From positions 248,001-312,000 of the forward strand of contig NZ_AWGF01000004.1 in assembly GCF_000495855.1 (NCBI RefSeq): a DNA stretch of 64,000 nucleotides, read 5' to 3'. This DNA is from Asticcacaulis sp. YBE204 (lineage in GTDB: Bacteria; Pseudomonadota; Alphaproteobacteria; Caulobacterales; Caulobacteraceae). The notes beneath the pieces were generated by a model. The model had not been told where the DNA came from and did not search any database. It saw only the letters and a list, made by a program, of their open reading frames with translations. The position numbers were made by a program, and so were the translations under genes. Positions 8,401-16,574 of this stretch are shown here, one piece after another; within the stretch, counting starts at the first letter, position 1; each line of letters opens with the position of its first letter.

Positions 8401-9150
8401 ATGTCGTCTGCTATCTATCCAAGCCTCAAGGGGCGCAAGGTTCTGATCACCGGCGGGGGGTCGGGGATCGGCGCCGGGCTAGTCAAGGCTTTCGTCAATC
8501 AGGGCGCCCGCGTCCATTTCATCGATCTGGTCGATGAAGTCTCGGCCACGCTCGATCTGGGGGTGCTCGGCCTGCCGCCGGTGTTTCACAAATGCGACCT
8601 GACCGACACCCCGGCGCTGGAAGCCGTGCTGGCGGCGGTGATTGCAGACGGACCGGTGACGATTTTGATGAACAATGCGGCGCGCGACGATCGCCATTCG
8701 CTGGACGAGATCACCTCGGAATTCTTCGACAAGAATATCGGCGTCAATCTCAAACACATGCTGATGGTGACCCGCGCGGTGGCACACGGCATGAAGTCGG
8801 CTGGCGGGGGCGCGATCATCAATTTCGGCTCGATCTCATGGCATCTGGGTCTGCCGGACCTGACGCTCTATGAGACCGCCAAGGCCGGTATCGAAGGCAT
8901 GACGCGGGCGCTGGCGCGCGAACTGGGGCCGGACAATATCCGCGTCACGACCATCATCCCTGGCAACGTCAAGACCCCGCGTCAGATGAAATGGTACACG
9001 CCCGAAGGCGAGAAGGAAATCGTTGACGCTCAGGCGCTCAAGGGCCGTATCGAGCCCCAGCACGTCGCGTCTCTGGCGCTGTTTCTGGCCTCCGACGATG
9101 CCAGCCTGTGTACCGGCCACGGTTACTGGATCGACGCCGGCTGGCGGTAA
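8401..9150 (+). CDS. xylB: NAD-dependent D-xylose 1-dehydrogenase (SDR)
   Basis: This short-chain dehydrogenase (249 residues) is very like Caulobacter XylB, with the same start (MSSAIYPSLKG), nucleotide loop TGGGSGIG (17-24), NNAARDD, catalytic Ser about 144 in NFGSISWHLGL and YETAK (Tyr about 157, Lys about 161). The C-terminal signature is CTGHGYWIDAGWR. It oxidises D-xylose to D-xylonolactone, the first Weimberg step. The homologues xylA (semialdehyde dehydrogenase) and xylD (xylonate dehydratase), which sit in this operon in Caulobacter, are absent here. Confidence 0.91.
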   Translation: MSSAIYPSLKGRKVLITGGGSGIGAGLVKAFVNQGARVHFIDLVDEVSATLDLGVLGLPPVFHKCDLTDTPALEAVLAAVIADGPVTILMNNAARDDRHSLDEITSEFFDKNIGVNLKHMLMVTRAVAHGMKSAGGGAIINFGSISWHLGLPDLTLYETAKAGIEGMTRALARELGPDNIRVTTIIPGNVKTPRQMKWYTPEGEKEIVDAQALKGRIEPQHVASLALFLASDDASLCTGHGYWIDAGWR

Positions 9151-9154
9151 CGCT

Positions 9155-9245
9155 CACCGAAAAGTCTGGCGCTACGCACCATACGTTTTCGGTGGATGAT
9201 CCATATCGACAAACCTAAGCTCGAAGCGGTTCATCGCTTAGGTTT
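9155..9245. repeat. Two consecutive hairpins after xylB
   Basis: CACCGAAAA at 9155-9163 pairs with TTTTCGGTG at 9186-9194. Then AAACCTAAGC at 9211-9220 pairs perfectly with GCTTAGGTTT at 9236-9245. Neither is followed by a clear T run, so they could be transcript-stabilising structures or remnants of dispersed repeats (the second loop holds TCGAAGCGGTTCAT). They separate xylXB from xylC. Confidence 0.55.
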
Positions 9246-9253
9246 GGCATTCT

Positions 9254-9314
9254 TATACCTCCCCGCCTCAGGCGGGGAGGGGGACCGTTTGCTCTGCAAA
9301 CGGTGGTGGGGTGG
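9254..9314. repeat. Dispersed palindromic repeat, type A
   Basis: Complete single copy: TATACC, then hairpin 1 (CTCCCCGCC / GGCGGGGAG), spacer GGGGACC, hairpin 2 (CCGTTTGC / GCAAACGG) and exit motif TGGTGGGGTG. The same constant parts with different stem-tip bases occur at 36.4 and 38.7 kb. Confidence 0.75.
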
Positions 9315-9344
9315 GCTCACCGGCGTTTGGCTTGAGACTCTGAC

Positions 9345-10244
9345 ATGACCCAACTGTTTCAACCGACCTGTATTCTCGACCTCAAGGCCACGCTGGGCGA
9401 AGGCCCGGTGTGGTCGGTGCGCGATCACGCCCTGTGGTTCGTCGATATCAAGCAAAAGCGCGTCCATCGATACGATCCCGATATCGGCGCGCATCGGACG
9501 TACCACGCGCCGTCCGAACCGGGGTTTGTGGCGCCGAAAATACACGGCGGTTTTATCGTCGGCTGTAAGACAGGGCTGTACGACTTCGATCCGGTCACGG
9601 GTAATTTCACGTTGCTGACCCATGTCGAGGCGGGGTTGCCGACCAACCGCCTGAACGACGGCTTTGTCGATGCACAGGGGCGTCTGTGGTTCGGCTCGAT
9701 GGACGATGACGAGGAAAGGCCGACCGGCAAGCTCTACCGCTACGATATGCGCGGCCTGAAGGTGATGGATGAGGATTACGTCATCACTAATGGCCCGGCG
9801 GTCAGCCCGGATGGCAAGACCCTCTATCATAACGATACGCTGAAAAAGCATATCTATGCCTTCGACCTCGATGCCGACGGCGAGATCAACAACAAGCGGC
9901 TGTTCGCGCAACTGGATGCTGACGGACACACCCCGCCGCACGGCGAAGGCTATATGGACGGCCCCATTGTGGACAGTGAGGGCAATGTCTGGGTCGGGCT
10001 GTTCTTCGGCTGGGGCGTCAATGTCTATGCACCCGATGGCCGCCTGATCCGCAAGGTCGATTTTCCGGTGTCGAACGTCACCAAGATCGCTTTCGGCGGA
10101 CGGGATTTGAAAACCGTCTATGCCACGACCGCAGCCAAGGGCCTCACGGTGGACGACCTGACAGCACAGCCGCTGGCGGGCGGGTTGTTCAGTTTCCGCA
10201 GCGACATCGCGGGACAGGCGCAGAACGACATCGCGTTCCTGTGA
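9345..10244 (+). CDS. xylC: SMP-30-family sugar lactonase (probable xylonolactonase)
   Basis: This six-bladed propeller lactonase has the family metal-binding pattern: LGEGPVWS near the start (Glu ligand), the Asn ligand in TNRLNDGFVDAQGRLWFG, and a second Asn/Asp pair in ITNGPAVSPDGKTLYHND. The protein resembles Caulobacter XylC throughout (CILDLKATLGEGPVW and the ending LAGGLFSF). It opens D-xylono-1,4-lactone made by XylB. No strong ribosome site is seen before the ATG at 9345. It is separated from xylB by 194 bases of hairpins and repeat but lies in the same direction. Confidence 0.86.
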   Translation: MTQLFQPTCILDLKATLGEGPVWSVRDHALWFVDIKQKRVHRYDPDIGAHRTYHAPSEPGFVAPKIHGGFIVGCKTGLYDFDPVTGNFTLLTHVEAGLPTNRLNDGFVDAQGRLWFGSMDDDEERPTGKLYRYDMRGLKVMDEDYVITNGPAVSPDGKTLYHNDTLKKHIYAFDLDADGEINNKRLFAQLDADGHTPPHGEGYMDGPIVDSEGNVWVGLFFGWGVNVYAPDGRLIRKVDFPVSNVTKIAFGGRDLKTVYATTAAKGLTVDDLTAQPLAGGLFSFRSDIAGQAQNDIAFL

Positions 10245-10358
10245 TGCGCTGCCGGTTGAGCGGCGCGGCAAGGCATAGTATCTATCTATACGACTACGCG
10301 TAAATCAACGGCGCTTCGATCAGGTGCCGCCAAAATAACAAAACACCGGGATGAAACC

Positions 10359-11222
10359 ATGATCGAACTGTCACCGCTGACGCTGAACTGCCGCGATACC
10401 GTGCTGGAGCTTAATCCGCATCTGGGTGGGTCGATCGCGCGGTTGCTCCACAAGGGCCGCGACTATATGCGCCGGACGCCGGACGATGCGAAGGACGTGC
10501 TGCAAACCGCCTCGTTTCCGCTGGTGCCCTTCTGCAACCGCATCAAAAACGGTCAATTCGCGATGGGCACACACAAGGTCGCGCTGAAGCCTAACCTTGG
10601 GGATCATCCGCATACGCTGCACGGTCAGGGCTGGCTGAACAGCTGGCGCGTCAGCGAGCAGGGGCCGTCGCGCGTTGTCCTGACCTACCGCCACGAGGCT
10701 GATGAATGGCCGTGGACCTATGAGGCGCGGCAGGTGTTCGAACTGCGTCCCGGCGGGTTGCGGGTTTGGCTGAGTGTCAAGAACCTCAGCCCGACCGCCA
10801 TGCCGGCGGGGCTGGGGTTCCACCCCTATTTCAACCGCACGCCCCTGACGCGGCTGAAAAGCCAGTTGGACGGCGTGTGGATGGCCGATGCCGAATGCCT
10901 GCCGACGGAACTGCACGCGGGTATATGGCGCAAGGACTGGACCGGCGGGGATTTCGTTACCGACAGCACGCTGATCGACCATTGTCATACCGGCTTTACG
11001 GGGCGCGCCGATATCTATGAAGGCGCGCAGCCGACCCTGACACTCCGGGCCTCGCCGGACTGCCACTGGCTGCATATCTATGTGCCGCCGGGCGAGGACT
11101 ATTTCTGTGCCGAGCCGGTCAATCACATGCCTGACCCGTTCAACCACGCCAATTCAGGCTTGCGCTGTTTGAAGCCTCAGGCGGTGGCGATGGTGTGGAT
11201 GGATCTGACGCTGCACGGTTAG
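10359..11222 (+). CDS. Aldose 1-epimerase (mutarotase) family protein
   Basis: This 287-residue GalM-like beta-sandwich protein has LNPHLGGSIARLL at the start, FPLVPFCNRIKNGQF, GDHPHTLHGQGW (His), GLGFHPYFNR (His) and VNHMPDPFNH near the C-terminus. The family interconverts alpha and beta anomers of aldoses, supplying the anomer the sugar dehydrogenase or transporter prefers. It is placed after xylC with a 114-base gap. It overlaps by 4 bases with the convergent gene at 11219. The sugar is not determinable, though the context suggests xylose or arabinose. Confidence 0.85.
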   Translation: MIELSPLTLNCRDTVLELNPHLGGSIARLLHKGRDYMRRTPDDAKDVLQTASFPLVPFCNRIKNGQFAMGTHKVALKPNLGDHPHTLHGQGWLNSWRVSEQGPSRVVLTYRHEADEWPWTYEARQVFELRPGGLRVWLSVKNLSPTAMPAGLGFHPYFNRTPLTRLKSQLDGVWMADAECLPTELHAGIWRKDWTGGDFVTDSTLIDHCHTGFTGRADIYEGAQPTLTLRASPDCHWLHIYVPPGEDYFCAEPVNHMPDPFNHANSGLRCLKPQAVAMVWMDLTLHG

Positions 11223-11680
11223 AATTCTGCGCCATTAAGGTAGTATTGAGCCGCCGACTGCTTCAAAAACCTGACCCGCTGGCCTTCGAGGACGAGGATC
11301 ATAAGGAAAGAGGCTATGTATATTACGTGCGGTGCGTAGGTATAAAGTGGACCTATTCCAAAAGAATTGTATAGGCAGGATATGAAAATAGCCGCTGAAA
11401 TGCCCACGACGGTAAGTAAGGTGAAAAACAAGGACAGAGCGTAAAGAGAAAAAATTTTAAAGGTCGCTCTTTTTTGACTGGATTGCACGATCTCAATTTT
11501 CATTTGGCTGGAATATAAAACGACAACCACGGCCCATGCACCCATAGGATAGTAGGACAGGTCCGGAATGGCTCCTAAAACCTCATTATAATCCACGCAC
11601 AAGATGACAGCCGAAACCGCTGAAACGATCAGAAAGAATATAACAAGCTGATGGAGTCTGGCGGTTCTGGCTGTAAACAT
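11219..11680 (-). CDS. Four-helix integral membrane protein of unknown function
   Basis: The 153-residue product has four hydrophobic segments (about 11-30, 43-57, 77-99 and 115-130), a short basic loop (KIEIVQSSQKRATFK) and a basic tail. I do not recognise the family. The DNA is noticeably richer in A and T than the genes around it, hinting at later acquisition or relaxed codon use. It sits 5 bases after the cupin gene and so ends the minus-strand run that begins with the fucose genes, though it shows no link to sugar catabolism. Confidence 0.7.
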   Translation of the reverse strand: MFTARTARLHQLVIFFLIVSAVSAVILCVDYNEVLGAIPDLSYYPMGAWAVVVVLYSSQMKIEIVQSSQKRATFKIFSLYALSLFFTLLTVVGISAAIFISCLYNSFGIGPLYTYAPHVIYIASFLMILVLEGQRVRFLKQSAAQYYLNGAEF

Positions 11681-11685
11681 AGTCG

Positions 11686-12111
11686 TTATTTCGTCCGCTC
11701 TTTCAAAGGATAGGAGACGATTAGGCTGAGGGGTTCGTCGCCGATTTGCTTGATGCCGACGTTTGCGCCTTCGTAGAGATAGGCGGTCATGCCGGTGGTG
11801 ACGGTCTTCGTCACGCCGTCGGATTCGACGAGGCCCGTACCCGAAACCACGTAATAGACTTCGTCGTGTTCGATCAGGTGGATGCCTATGGCTGAGCCCT
11901 TATGCAGAACGCGTTTGCGGAACTCCATGGCGCGCTGAGGGGCCTTGTCGCTGATGCGATAGGCGGTGGACATGCCGATATTGCCGTGCGGGGTGGGCTG
12001 TTCGACGATGGTGTCCTTCTCGTCAATGACGACCATAGGCTGGTTCACGGGCGGCGCTCCGTAAGCGAGGGCGGGCAGGGCGATCAGGGCAGCGGCAAGC
12101 ATAAGGCGCAT
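11686..12111 (-). CDS. Exported small cupin protein
   Basis: A signal peptide (MRLMLAAALIALPALAYG) is followed by a single cupin domain with GSAIGIHLIEHDEVYYVVSG, matching the G-x5-H-x-H-x3,4-E metal-binding pattern only partly: one His and two acidic residues are visible. GAGGA six bases upstream fixes the start at 12111. Longer frames reach 12222 but run through the palindrome. The role is unknown; a sugar-binding or isomerase role in the fucose operon is possible but unsupported. Confidence 0.78.
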   Translation of the reverse strand: MRLMLAAALIALPALAYGAPPVNQPMVVIDEKDTIVEQPTPHGNIGMSTAYRISDKAPQRAMEFRKRVLHKGSAIGIHLIEHDEVYYVVSGTGLVESDGVTKTVTTGMTAYLYEGANVGIKQIGDEPLSLIVSYPLKERTK

Positions 12112-12202
12112 CGGATTTCCTCTCATACCTTTTCCACAAAGAGAAGACGCATAACCAGCAAATGTCAAACACGCGCCGATGCGACATGTGAATGAATCGA
12201 TC

Positions 12203-12231
12203 CACCTTTCGATGCGACGCATCGAAAGGTG
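12203..12231. terminator. Perfect 14-bp inverted repeat after the SDR gene
   Basis: CACCTTTCGATGCG and its exact reverse complement flank a single A. It lies 6 bases past the stop of the minus-strand dehydrogenase. It is not followed by a T run in either direction, so it may be a 3'-end stabiliser or regulatory palindrome rather than a strong intrinsic terminator. Confidence 0.5.
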
Positions 12232-12236
12232 AGGAA

Positions 12237-12974
12237 CTACATGATCCAGCCACCGTCGATGATGTGGATCTGGCCGGTGGTGAAGCCCGACTCGTCGGAG
12301 CCCAGATAGACCGCCAGCGCCGCCAGCTCATCCGGCTTACCGAAGCGGCCCATGGCCTGACGCGCGGTGAATTCGCCATAGGCCTTGTCGAAGTCGCCCG
12401 TGTCGCGCAGGCGTTGCAGCAGCGACGGCGTCTCGACCGTGCCGGGACAGATGGCGTTGCAACGGATGCCCTGGGCCACGAAGTCGGCGGCGACGGCCTT
12501 GGTCAGGCCGATAACGGCGGCCTTGGTCGCGCCATAAGCAAAGCGGTTGGCGACGCCCTTGATCGAGGAGGCCACCGACGACATGTTGATGATGGACCCG
12601 CCGCCATTTTTCAGCATGTTCGGCAGGACGGCGCGGATCAGGCGGTATTGCGCCGTGACGTTCAGGCTGTTGGCGAAGGCCCACTGCTCTTCGTCGCAAT
12701 CGAGGATGCTGCCCGCATGGACGACGCCCGCGCAGTTATAGAGGATGTCGATCTGCGGAAACTCGGCGGCGATGGCCTTGACCGCGTCGGGGTCGGTGAC
12801 GTCGAGCTTGCGCGCGATGACGTTATCGAGCTTGGCGATCTCGGCCAGGGCCGCGTCGTTGATGTCGCCCGCAATGACGGTCGCGCCTTCGCGGATATAG
12901 GACTCTAGCGTAGCGCGGCCGATACCTTGGTCAGCGGCGGTGATGAGGGCGGTTTTACCTTGAAGTCTGGGCAT
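12237..12974 (-). CDS. 2-keto-3-deoxy-L-fuconate dehydrogenase (SDR)
   Basis: This 245-residue short-chain dehydrogenase closely follows the DHRS6 / KDF-dehydrogenase pattern. It has TAADQGIG (12-19), LYNCAG, Ser about 133, NRFAYGATK (Tyr about 147, Lys about 151), then AAVIGLTKAVAADF and GIRCNAICPGTVETPS. In Xanthomonas this enzyme oxidises 2-keto-3-deoxy-L-fuconate to the 2,4-diketo acid with NAD. The start at 12974 is where the Rossmann fold begins; the upstream frame to 13082 runs through a repeat. The neighbours (dehydratase, fucose dehydrogenase) agree with the call. Confidence 0.87.
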   Translation of the reverse strand: MPRLQGKTALITAADQGIGRATLESYIREGATVIAGDINDAALAEIAKLDNVIARKLDVTDPDAVKAIAAEFPQIDILYNCAGVVHAGSILDCDEEQWAFANSLNVTAQYRLIRAVLPNMLKNGGGSIINMSSVASSIKGVANRFAYGATKAAVIGLTKAVAADFVAQGIRCNAICPGTVETPSLLQRLRDTGDFDKAYGEFTARQAMGRFGKPDELAALAVYLGSDESGFTTGQIHIIDGGWIM

Positions 12975-12987
12975 GGTGTTTCTCAAA

Positions 12988-13114
12988 TCTCCCCTCGCCC
13001 CTGTGGGGAGAGGGTGGCTTGCATAGCAAGCCGGGTGAGGGGGCTGGACGGTGGGTTGCCCCCTCATCCGGTCTCGTTGCACTCGACCACCTTCTCCCCA
13101 AAGGGAGAAGGGAA
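12988..13114. repeat. Dispersed palindromic repeat, type B, inverted pair
   Basis: A left element (CTCCCCTCGCCCC ... GGGGAGAGGGTGGCTTGC, hairpin, GGGTGAGGGGGC) faces a right element (CCCCCTCATCCGG, hairpin, CCACCTTCTCCCC ... GGGAGAAGG). A second type B pair lies at 34791-34916. It separates the SDR from the dehydratase genes. Confidence 0.7.
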
Positions 13115-13118
13115 GTTT

Positions 13119-14324
13119 CTAAGCGCGTTTCAGTGGCAAACAGGCCGGACCAAGCGGATCGAAGGCCTTATAGGTCAGGATGAATTCCTGATGGCCCATC
13201 GCTTCCGATTTGGTGCGTTGACCGGCGGCGGCGGCCAGCACGCTGTCGATGATCTCCTGACCGACGGCGTCCAGCGTGGCGCGGCCTTCCATGATCCTGC
13301 CCGCGTCGATATCCATGTCTTCGCTGAGCTTGCGGTAGGTGTCCGGATTGGCACAGACCTTGATCACCGGCGAAATGGCCGAACCGACGACGCTGCCGCG
13401 GCCTGTCGTGAACAGGGTCACGTGCGCCCCGCAGGCGATCAGTTCGACGATTTCGGCATTGTCGGAGATATTGGGGAAACCGAAGCGCGGCTCGCCGTCC
13501 GGCACCACGTCGAGCAGGTAGAGCCCGCCCGTCGGCGGCACATCGCCTGGCTGAAGGATGCCGCAGATCGGGGCGGCGCCCGACTTGGAATAGGCCCCCA
13601 TCGACTTTTCTTCCTGCGTCGTCAGGCCGCCCTCGGCATTGCCCGGCGCGAAGGAACCGTAGCCCATGACGGTGTAATAGGCCTCGGCCTTCTGCACGCA
13701 GGCTTCCAGCGCTGCGCCCAGTTCCGGCGTGATGGCGCGCGACGCCATGATGGTTTCGCAGCCGACCAGTTCGCCGGTTTCTTCGAAGACGCACGCCGCC
13801 CCTTGCGCGCCGAACCAGTCGAAGGCGCGGCCGACGGCGGGGTTGGCGGTTATGCCCGACGTGCCGTCCGAGCCGCCGCAGATCGTGCCGATGACCAATT
13901 CCGACACGTCCATATCGACAAGGGGTGTCGTGGCGGCGATGGCTTTCAGGCGATCGACGGCTTCGCGGCCCTTCTGGATGGTCGACAAGGTGCCGCCGGA
14001 ATTCTGGATGACCAGCACCTCGCACGGGCGGCCTGAGGCCTCGATGGCTGATTTCAGCCGTTCGCGGTTGAAGCTTTCACAGCCGAGCGAGATCAGCAGG
14101 ACGCCGCCGACATTGGGGTGCGTGGTCACCGCCGACATCACCTTGAAGGCGTAGTCGTTGGGATAACAGCCGGGAAAACCGATCAGATGCACGTCCATGT
14201 CGTCGGATTTCTGGACGATCTGACGCGCCACATGGTGCGCGCATTCGACCAGATAAGCGACGGCAACGACGTTGCGGATGCCTTTGCGGCCATCGGCGCG
14301 CAGATAACCTTTGAAAGGCGTCAT
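13119..14324 (-). CDS. UxaA-family sugar-acid dehydratase, large subunit (probable L-fuconate dehydratase)
   Basis: This is the catalytic domain of the altronate/galactarate dehydratase family (401 residues): GYLRADGRKGIRN, GFPGCYPND, LISLGCESFN, QNSGGT, VIGTICGGSDGTSGITANPA and GFPNISDNAEIVE. The conserved cysteines and GGSDG loop bind the Fe or Mg site. In E. coli UxaA the SAF domain is fused to this part; here it is a separate gene overlapping by ATGA. Family enzymes dehydrate sugar acids to 2-keto-3-deoxy acids. Position between the fucose dehydrogenase and the KDF dehydrogenase makes L-fuconate the likely substrate; this is inference. Confidence 0.85.
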   Translation of the reverse strand: MTPFKGYLRADGRKGIRNVVAVAYLVECAHHVARQIVQKSDDMDVHLIGFPGCYPNDYAFKVMSAVTTHPNVGGVLLISLGCESFNRERLKSAIEASGRPCEVLVIQNSGGTLSTIQKGREAVDRLKAIAATTPLVDMDVSELVIGTICGGSDGTSGITANPAVGRAFDWFGAQGAACVFEETGELVGCETIMASRAITPELGAALEACVQKAEAYYTVMGYGSFAPGNAEGGLTTQEEKSMGAYSKSGAAPICGILQPGDVPPTGGLYLLDVVPDGEPRFGFPNISDNAEIVELIACGAHVTLFTTGRGSVVGSAISPVIKVCANPDTYRKLSEDMDIDAGRIMEGRATLDAVGQEIIDSVLAAAAGQRTKSEAMGHQEFILTYKAFDPLGPACLPLKRA

Positions 14325-14620
14325 GTGGCACCGCCCGACGCGTTACGGGTATGGGAGGGGATGTAATCGCTTTGCATATTGTGCATGTGGACGTGGCCGC
14401 CGCGCGGCGTATCCTTTGTCATGGAACCGATGGGCGCGCCATATTTCAGGATCTTGTCACCGGGGTGCAGATCGATGCGCGCGACCTTGTGACCCACCTC
14501 GATCGGCTGGGCAATGATGACGGGTTCGCCGTCGATGGTGACCGGGGTGCCGGGTGCGATGGTTTCGCGGCAGACCAGCACATTGTCCGTCGGGTGCAGC
14601 AGGATCAGGGCCTCAGGCAT
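14321..14620 (-). CDS. SAF-domain small subunit of UxaA-type dehydratase
   Basis: A 99-residue SAF domain: ALILLHPTDNVLVCRETIAPG, then the glycine-rich KVARIDLHPGDKILKYGAPIG, ending GGHVHMHNMQSDYIPS with the His residues that complete the metal/substrate site. This is the N-terminal domain of UxaA as a stand-alone subunit, as in the SuyA/SuyB pair. The start overlaps the dehydrogenase gene by 8 bases and its stop overlaps the large-subunit start by 4, so the three are translationally coupled. Confidence 0.87.
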   Translation of the reverse strand: MPEALILLHPTDNVLVCRETIAPGTPVTIDGEPVIIAQPIEVGHKVARIDLHPGDKILKYGAPIGSMTKDTPRGGHVHMHNMQSDYIPSHTRNASGGAT

Positions 14621-15632
14621 CGAGCGCCTCCGGGACCGGCGCGACGTCGCTGAGCAGGCCTTCGGCTTTCAGATCGGCCCACAGCGCCGGCGGGATCGGG
14701 TGACGGAACAGGGCGGCATTGGTTTCGACCTGGGCCGGGCTGTTCATACCGGTCAGGACGCTGACTACCACCGGGTGGGCCAGCGGAAATTGCAGCGCCG
14801 CGGCAGCTAAAGGTACGCCATGCACGGCGCAGACAGCTTTCAGACGGGCGACGCGCGCCACGATATCCGCCGGGGGCGCAGCGTAATTATAGTGCTGACC
14901 ATCGGCCAGCAGACCGGAATTGAACGGTGCGGCAGCGATGATCGATACGCCCTTGGCGGCGCAGCGGTCGAAGAAACCGTCCAGCGGCACCTGCTCCAGA
15001 AGCGTATAGCGCCCGGCCAGCAGGATGACGTCGATATCGGCCGCGGCCATGATCTCATCGCAGATGGCGGTTTCATTGACGCCCAGCCCGATGGCTCCGA
15101 TCACGCCTTGCGCTTTCAGCGACTGCATGGCTTCAAGACCGCCACGCAGGAAGGTGTGCAGGTGGTAATCGTGCTGTCCGGCGTGGGTTTCGCGCCCCAG
15201 ATCGTGGGCCAGCAGGATGTCGATACGGTCGCGCTTCAGGCGTTTCAGGCTATCCTCGAACGACCGCATGATGCCGGAATAGGAATAGTCGAAATGCTCC
15301 TCGAACGGATCGCCATCGACGAAGCCGTGCCGTTCGGTACCGGGCGGCGGTGGCGTGATCGGCGTCAGAATGCGCCCGACCTTGCTCGAAAGGACGGCGG
15401 TTTGCGACAGGTGCGCCCCGATCCGGCGTTCGCTCAGGCCCTGCCCGTAACGCGGCGCGGTGTCGACATAGGTTATGCCGGTGGCAACGGCGGCGGCAAT
15501 CGTGGCGTGCGCGGCATCATCGCTGACGGACTGATAGAGATTGCCAATCGCCGCCGCGCCGAAACCCAGCGCGCCGACCCTGACCCCGGTGCGGCCAATC
15601 TCGGATATTGGAAATGAAGACACGCGAAACAC
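14613..15632 (-). CDS. Aldo/keto reductase, probable L-fucose 1-dehydrogenase
   Basis: This 339-residue AKR TIM barrel has the catalytic tetrad positions visible: Asp and Tyr in YVDTAPRYGQGLSE, Lys in LSSKVGR and His in DILLAHDLG. The overall pattern matches D-threo-aldose / L-fucose dehydrogenases, which oxidise L-fucose to L-fuconolactone. It is the first gene of the minus-strand operon that continues into the split dehydratase. The start at 15632 is GTG with AGGG close by; a second GTG at 15623 is an alternative. Confidence 0.86.
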   Translation of the reverse strand: MFRVSSFPISEIGRTGVRVGALGFGAAAIGNLYQSVSDDAAHATIAAAVATGITYVDTAPRYGQGLSERRIGAHLSQTAVLSSKVGRILTPITPPPPGTERHGFVDGDPFEEHFDYSYSGIMRSFEDSLKRLKRDRIDILLAHDLGRETHAGQHDYHLHTFLRGGLEAMQSLKAQGVIGAIGLGVNETAICDEIMAAADIDVILLAGRYTLLEQVPLDGFFDRCAAKGVSIIAAAPFNSGLLADGQHYNYAAPPADIVARVARLKAVCAVHGVPLAAAALQFPLAHPVVVSVLTGMNSPAQVETNAALFRHPIPPALWADLKAEGLLSDVAPVPEALDA

Positions 15633-15646
15633 AGCCCTGATTGATC

Positions 15647-15663
15647 GTGAAATTAGATATCAC
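15647..15663. promoter_or_regulatory. Operator-like palindrome before the fucose dehydrogenase
   Basis: GTGAAATTAGATATCAC has outer arms GTGA/TCAC and inner AT/AT symmetry around a TAG centre. It lies 15 bases upstream of the dehydrogenase start, and the IclR gene ends about 125 bases beyond it. It is a candidate autoregulatory or pathway operator; the binding protein is unknown. Confidence 0.4.
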
Positions 15664-15788
15664 TTATGAAAATGAATACAGGCCACTTTGACCCCTTTCA
15701 AGCGGTCTTCGTGCGCAAATACAGGTGCGGGGTCATTTTATCTTTTACGAATAAAATCGAGGCGACGCGGTTTTCAGCCTTTGCGAAA

Positions 15789-16574
15789 TCAGCCGCCCAG
15801 CATCTTGGTCAGGGCGCCGGCGGTCGATTTGAGCTTGGCGATGGTATCCTCGAGGCTGAGGCAGCCGTGCGTCTTGAGCCACGGTATGGTCATGGCGGCA
15901 ATCACCGACGAATCGTTGAGCACCGGGCACGAGACGTCGAGTACGCCGTCGACGAAATCGCTCTTGGCCTGGACGTGTCCCTGTTGCAGGGCGCGCTCGG
16001 ACACAGTCTCGAACAGCGCCCATTCCTGCGGCGTAGCCGTCCCCTTGAGCACGCTGCGCCAGTGTTCCTTCAGCTTCGGCGGCTGAAAGGCGTAGAGCAC
16101 GAGGCCGGACGTCGATTGCACCAGAAGGCGCTGATAGCCGACGCGGACCGAAAAGCCGAGATCGCCGGGGGCTTCGATGCGGGCGATGACCACCATATGG
16201 TCGTCCGATGCGATGGCCAGATGCACGGATTGGCGCACCTGTTCGGACAGGGCCTGCATCAGCGGCAGGGCGGAGGCGAGCAGATTCTGGCTGGGGCCGC
16301 GGCTCATGCCGAGCGAGAACAGCTTGTTGGTCAGTTCCAGTCCTTCGCCCTTTTGCGACGGCGCGACGTAGCCCCGGCTTTCCAGTACCTGCACCATGCG
16401 GAACAGTTCGCTGACCGAGCGGTCGAGGCGGTTGGAAATCTGCGACAGGGTCATGGGGCGCTTGTTGGCCGCCAGCAGTTCCAGGACATCGAGCCCTTTT
16501 TCCAGCGCCGGGGCGCGGTATTTGAGCGTCTTGGCGTCGTCGCCAGAGCGGCTGTCGTCGGTAATCATGGGCAT
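15789..16574 (-). CDS. IclR-family transcriptional regulator
   Basis: This 261-residue regulator has an N-terminal winged helix (MTLSQISNRLDRSVSELFRMVQVLESRGYV) and a C-terminal GAF-like IclR effector domain. The latter ends with the usual hydrophobic cluster CPVLNDSSVIAAMTIPW. Its start overlaps the lactonase stop by 10 bases, making it the third gene of the fucP-lactonase-regulator operon. It is therefore the best in-window candidate for controlling fucose catabolism, with a fucose-pathway intermediate as the likely ligand. Confidence 0.88.
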   Translation of the reverse strand: MPMITDDSRSGDDAKTLKYRAPALEKGLDVLELLAANKRPMTLSQISNRLDRSVSELFRMVQVLESRGYVAPSQKGEGLELTNKLFSLGMSRGPSQNLLASALPLMQALSEQVRQSVHLAIASDDHMVVIARIEAPGDLGFSVRVGYQRLLVQSTSGLVLYAFQPPKLKEHWRSVLKGTATPQEWALFETVSERALQQGHVQAKSDFVDGVLDVSCPVLNDSSVIAAMTIPWLKTHGCLSLEDTIAKLKSTAGALTKMLGG

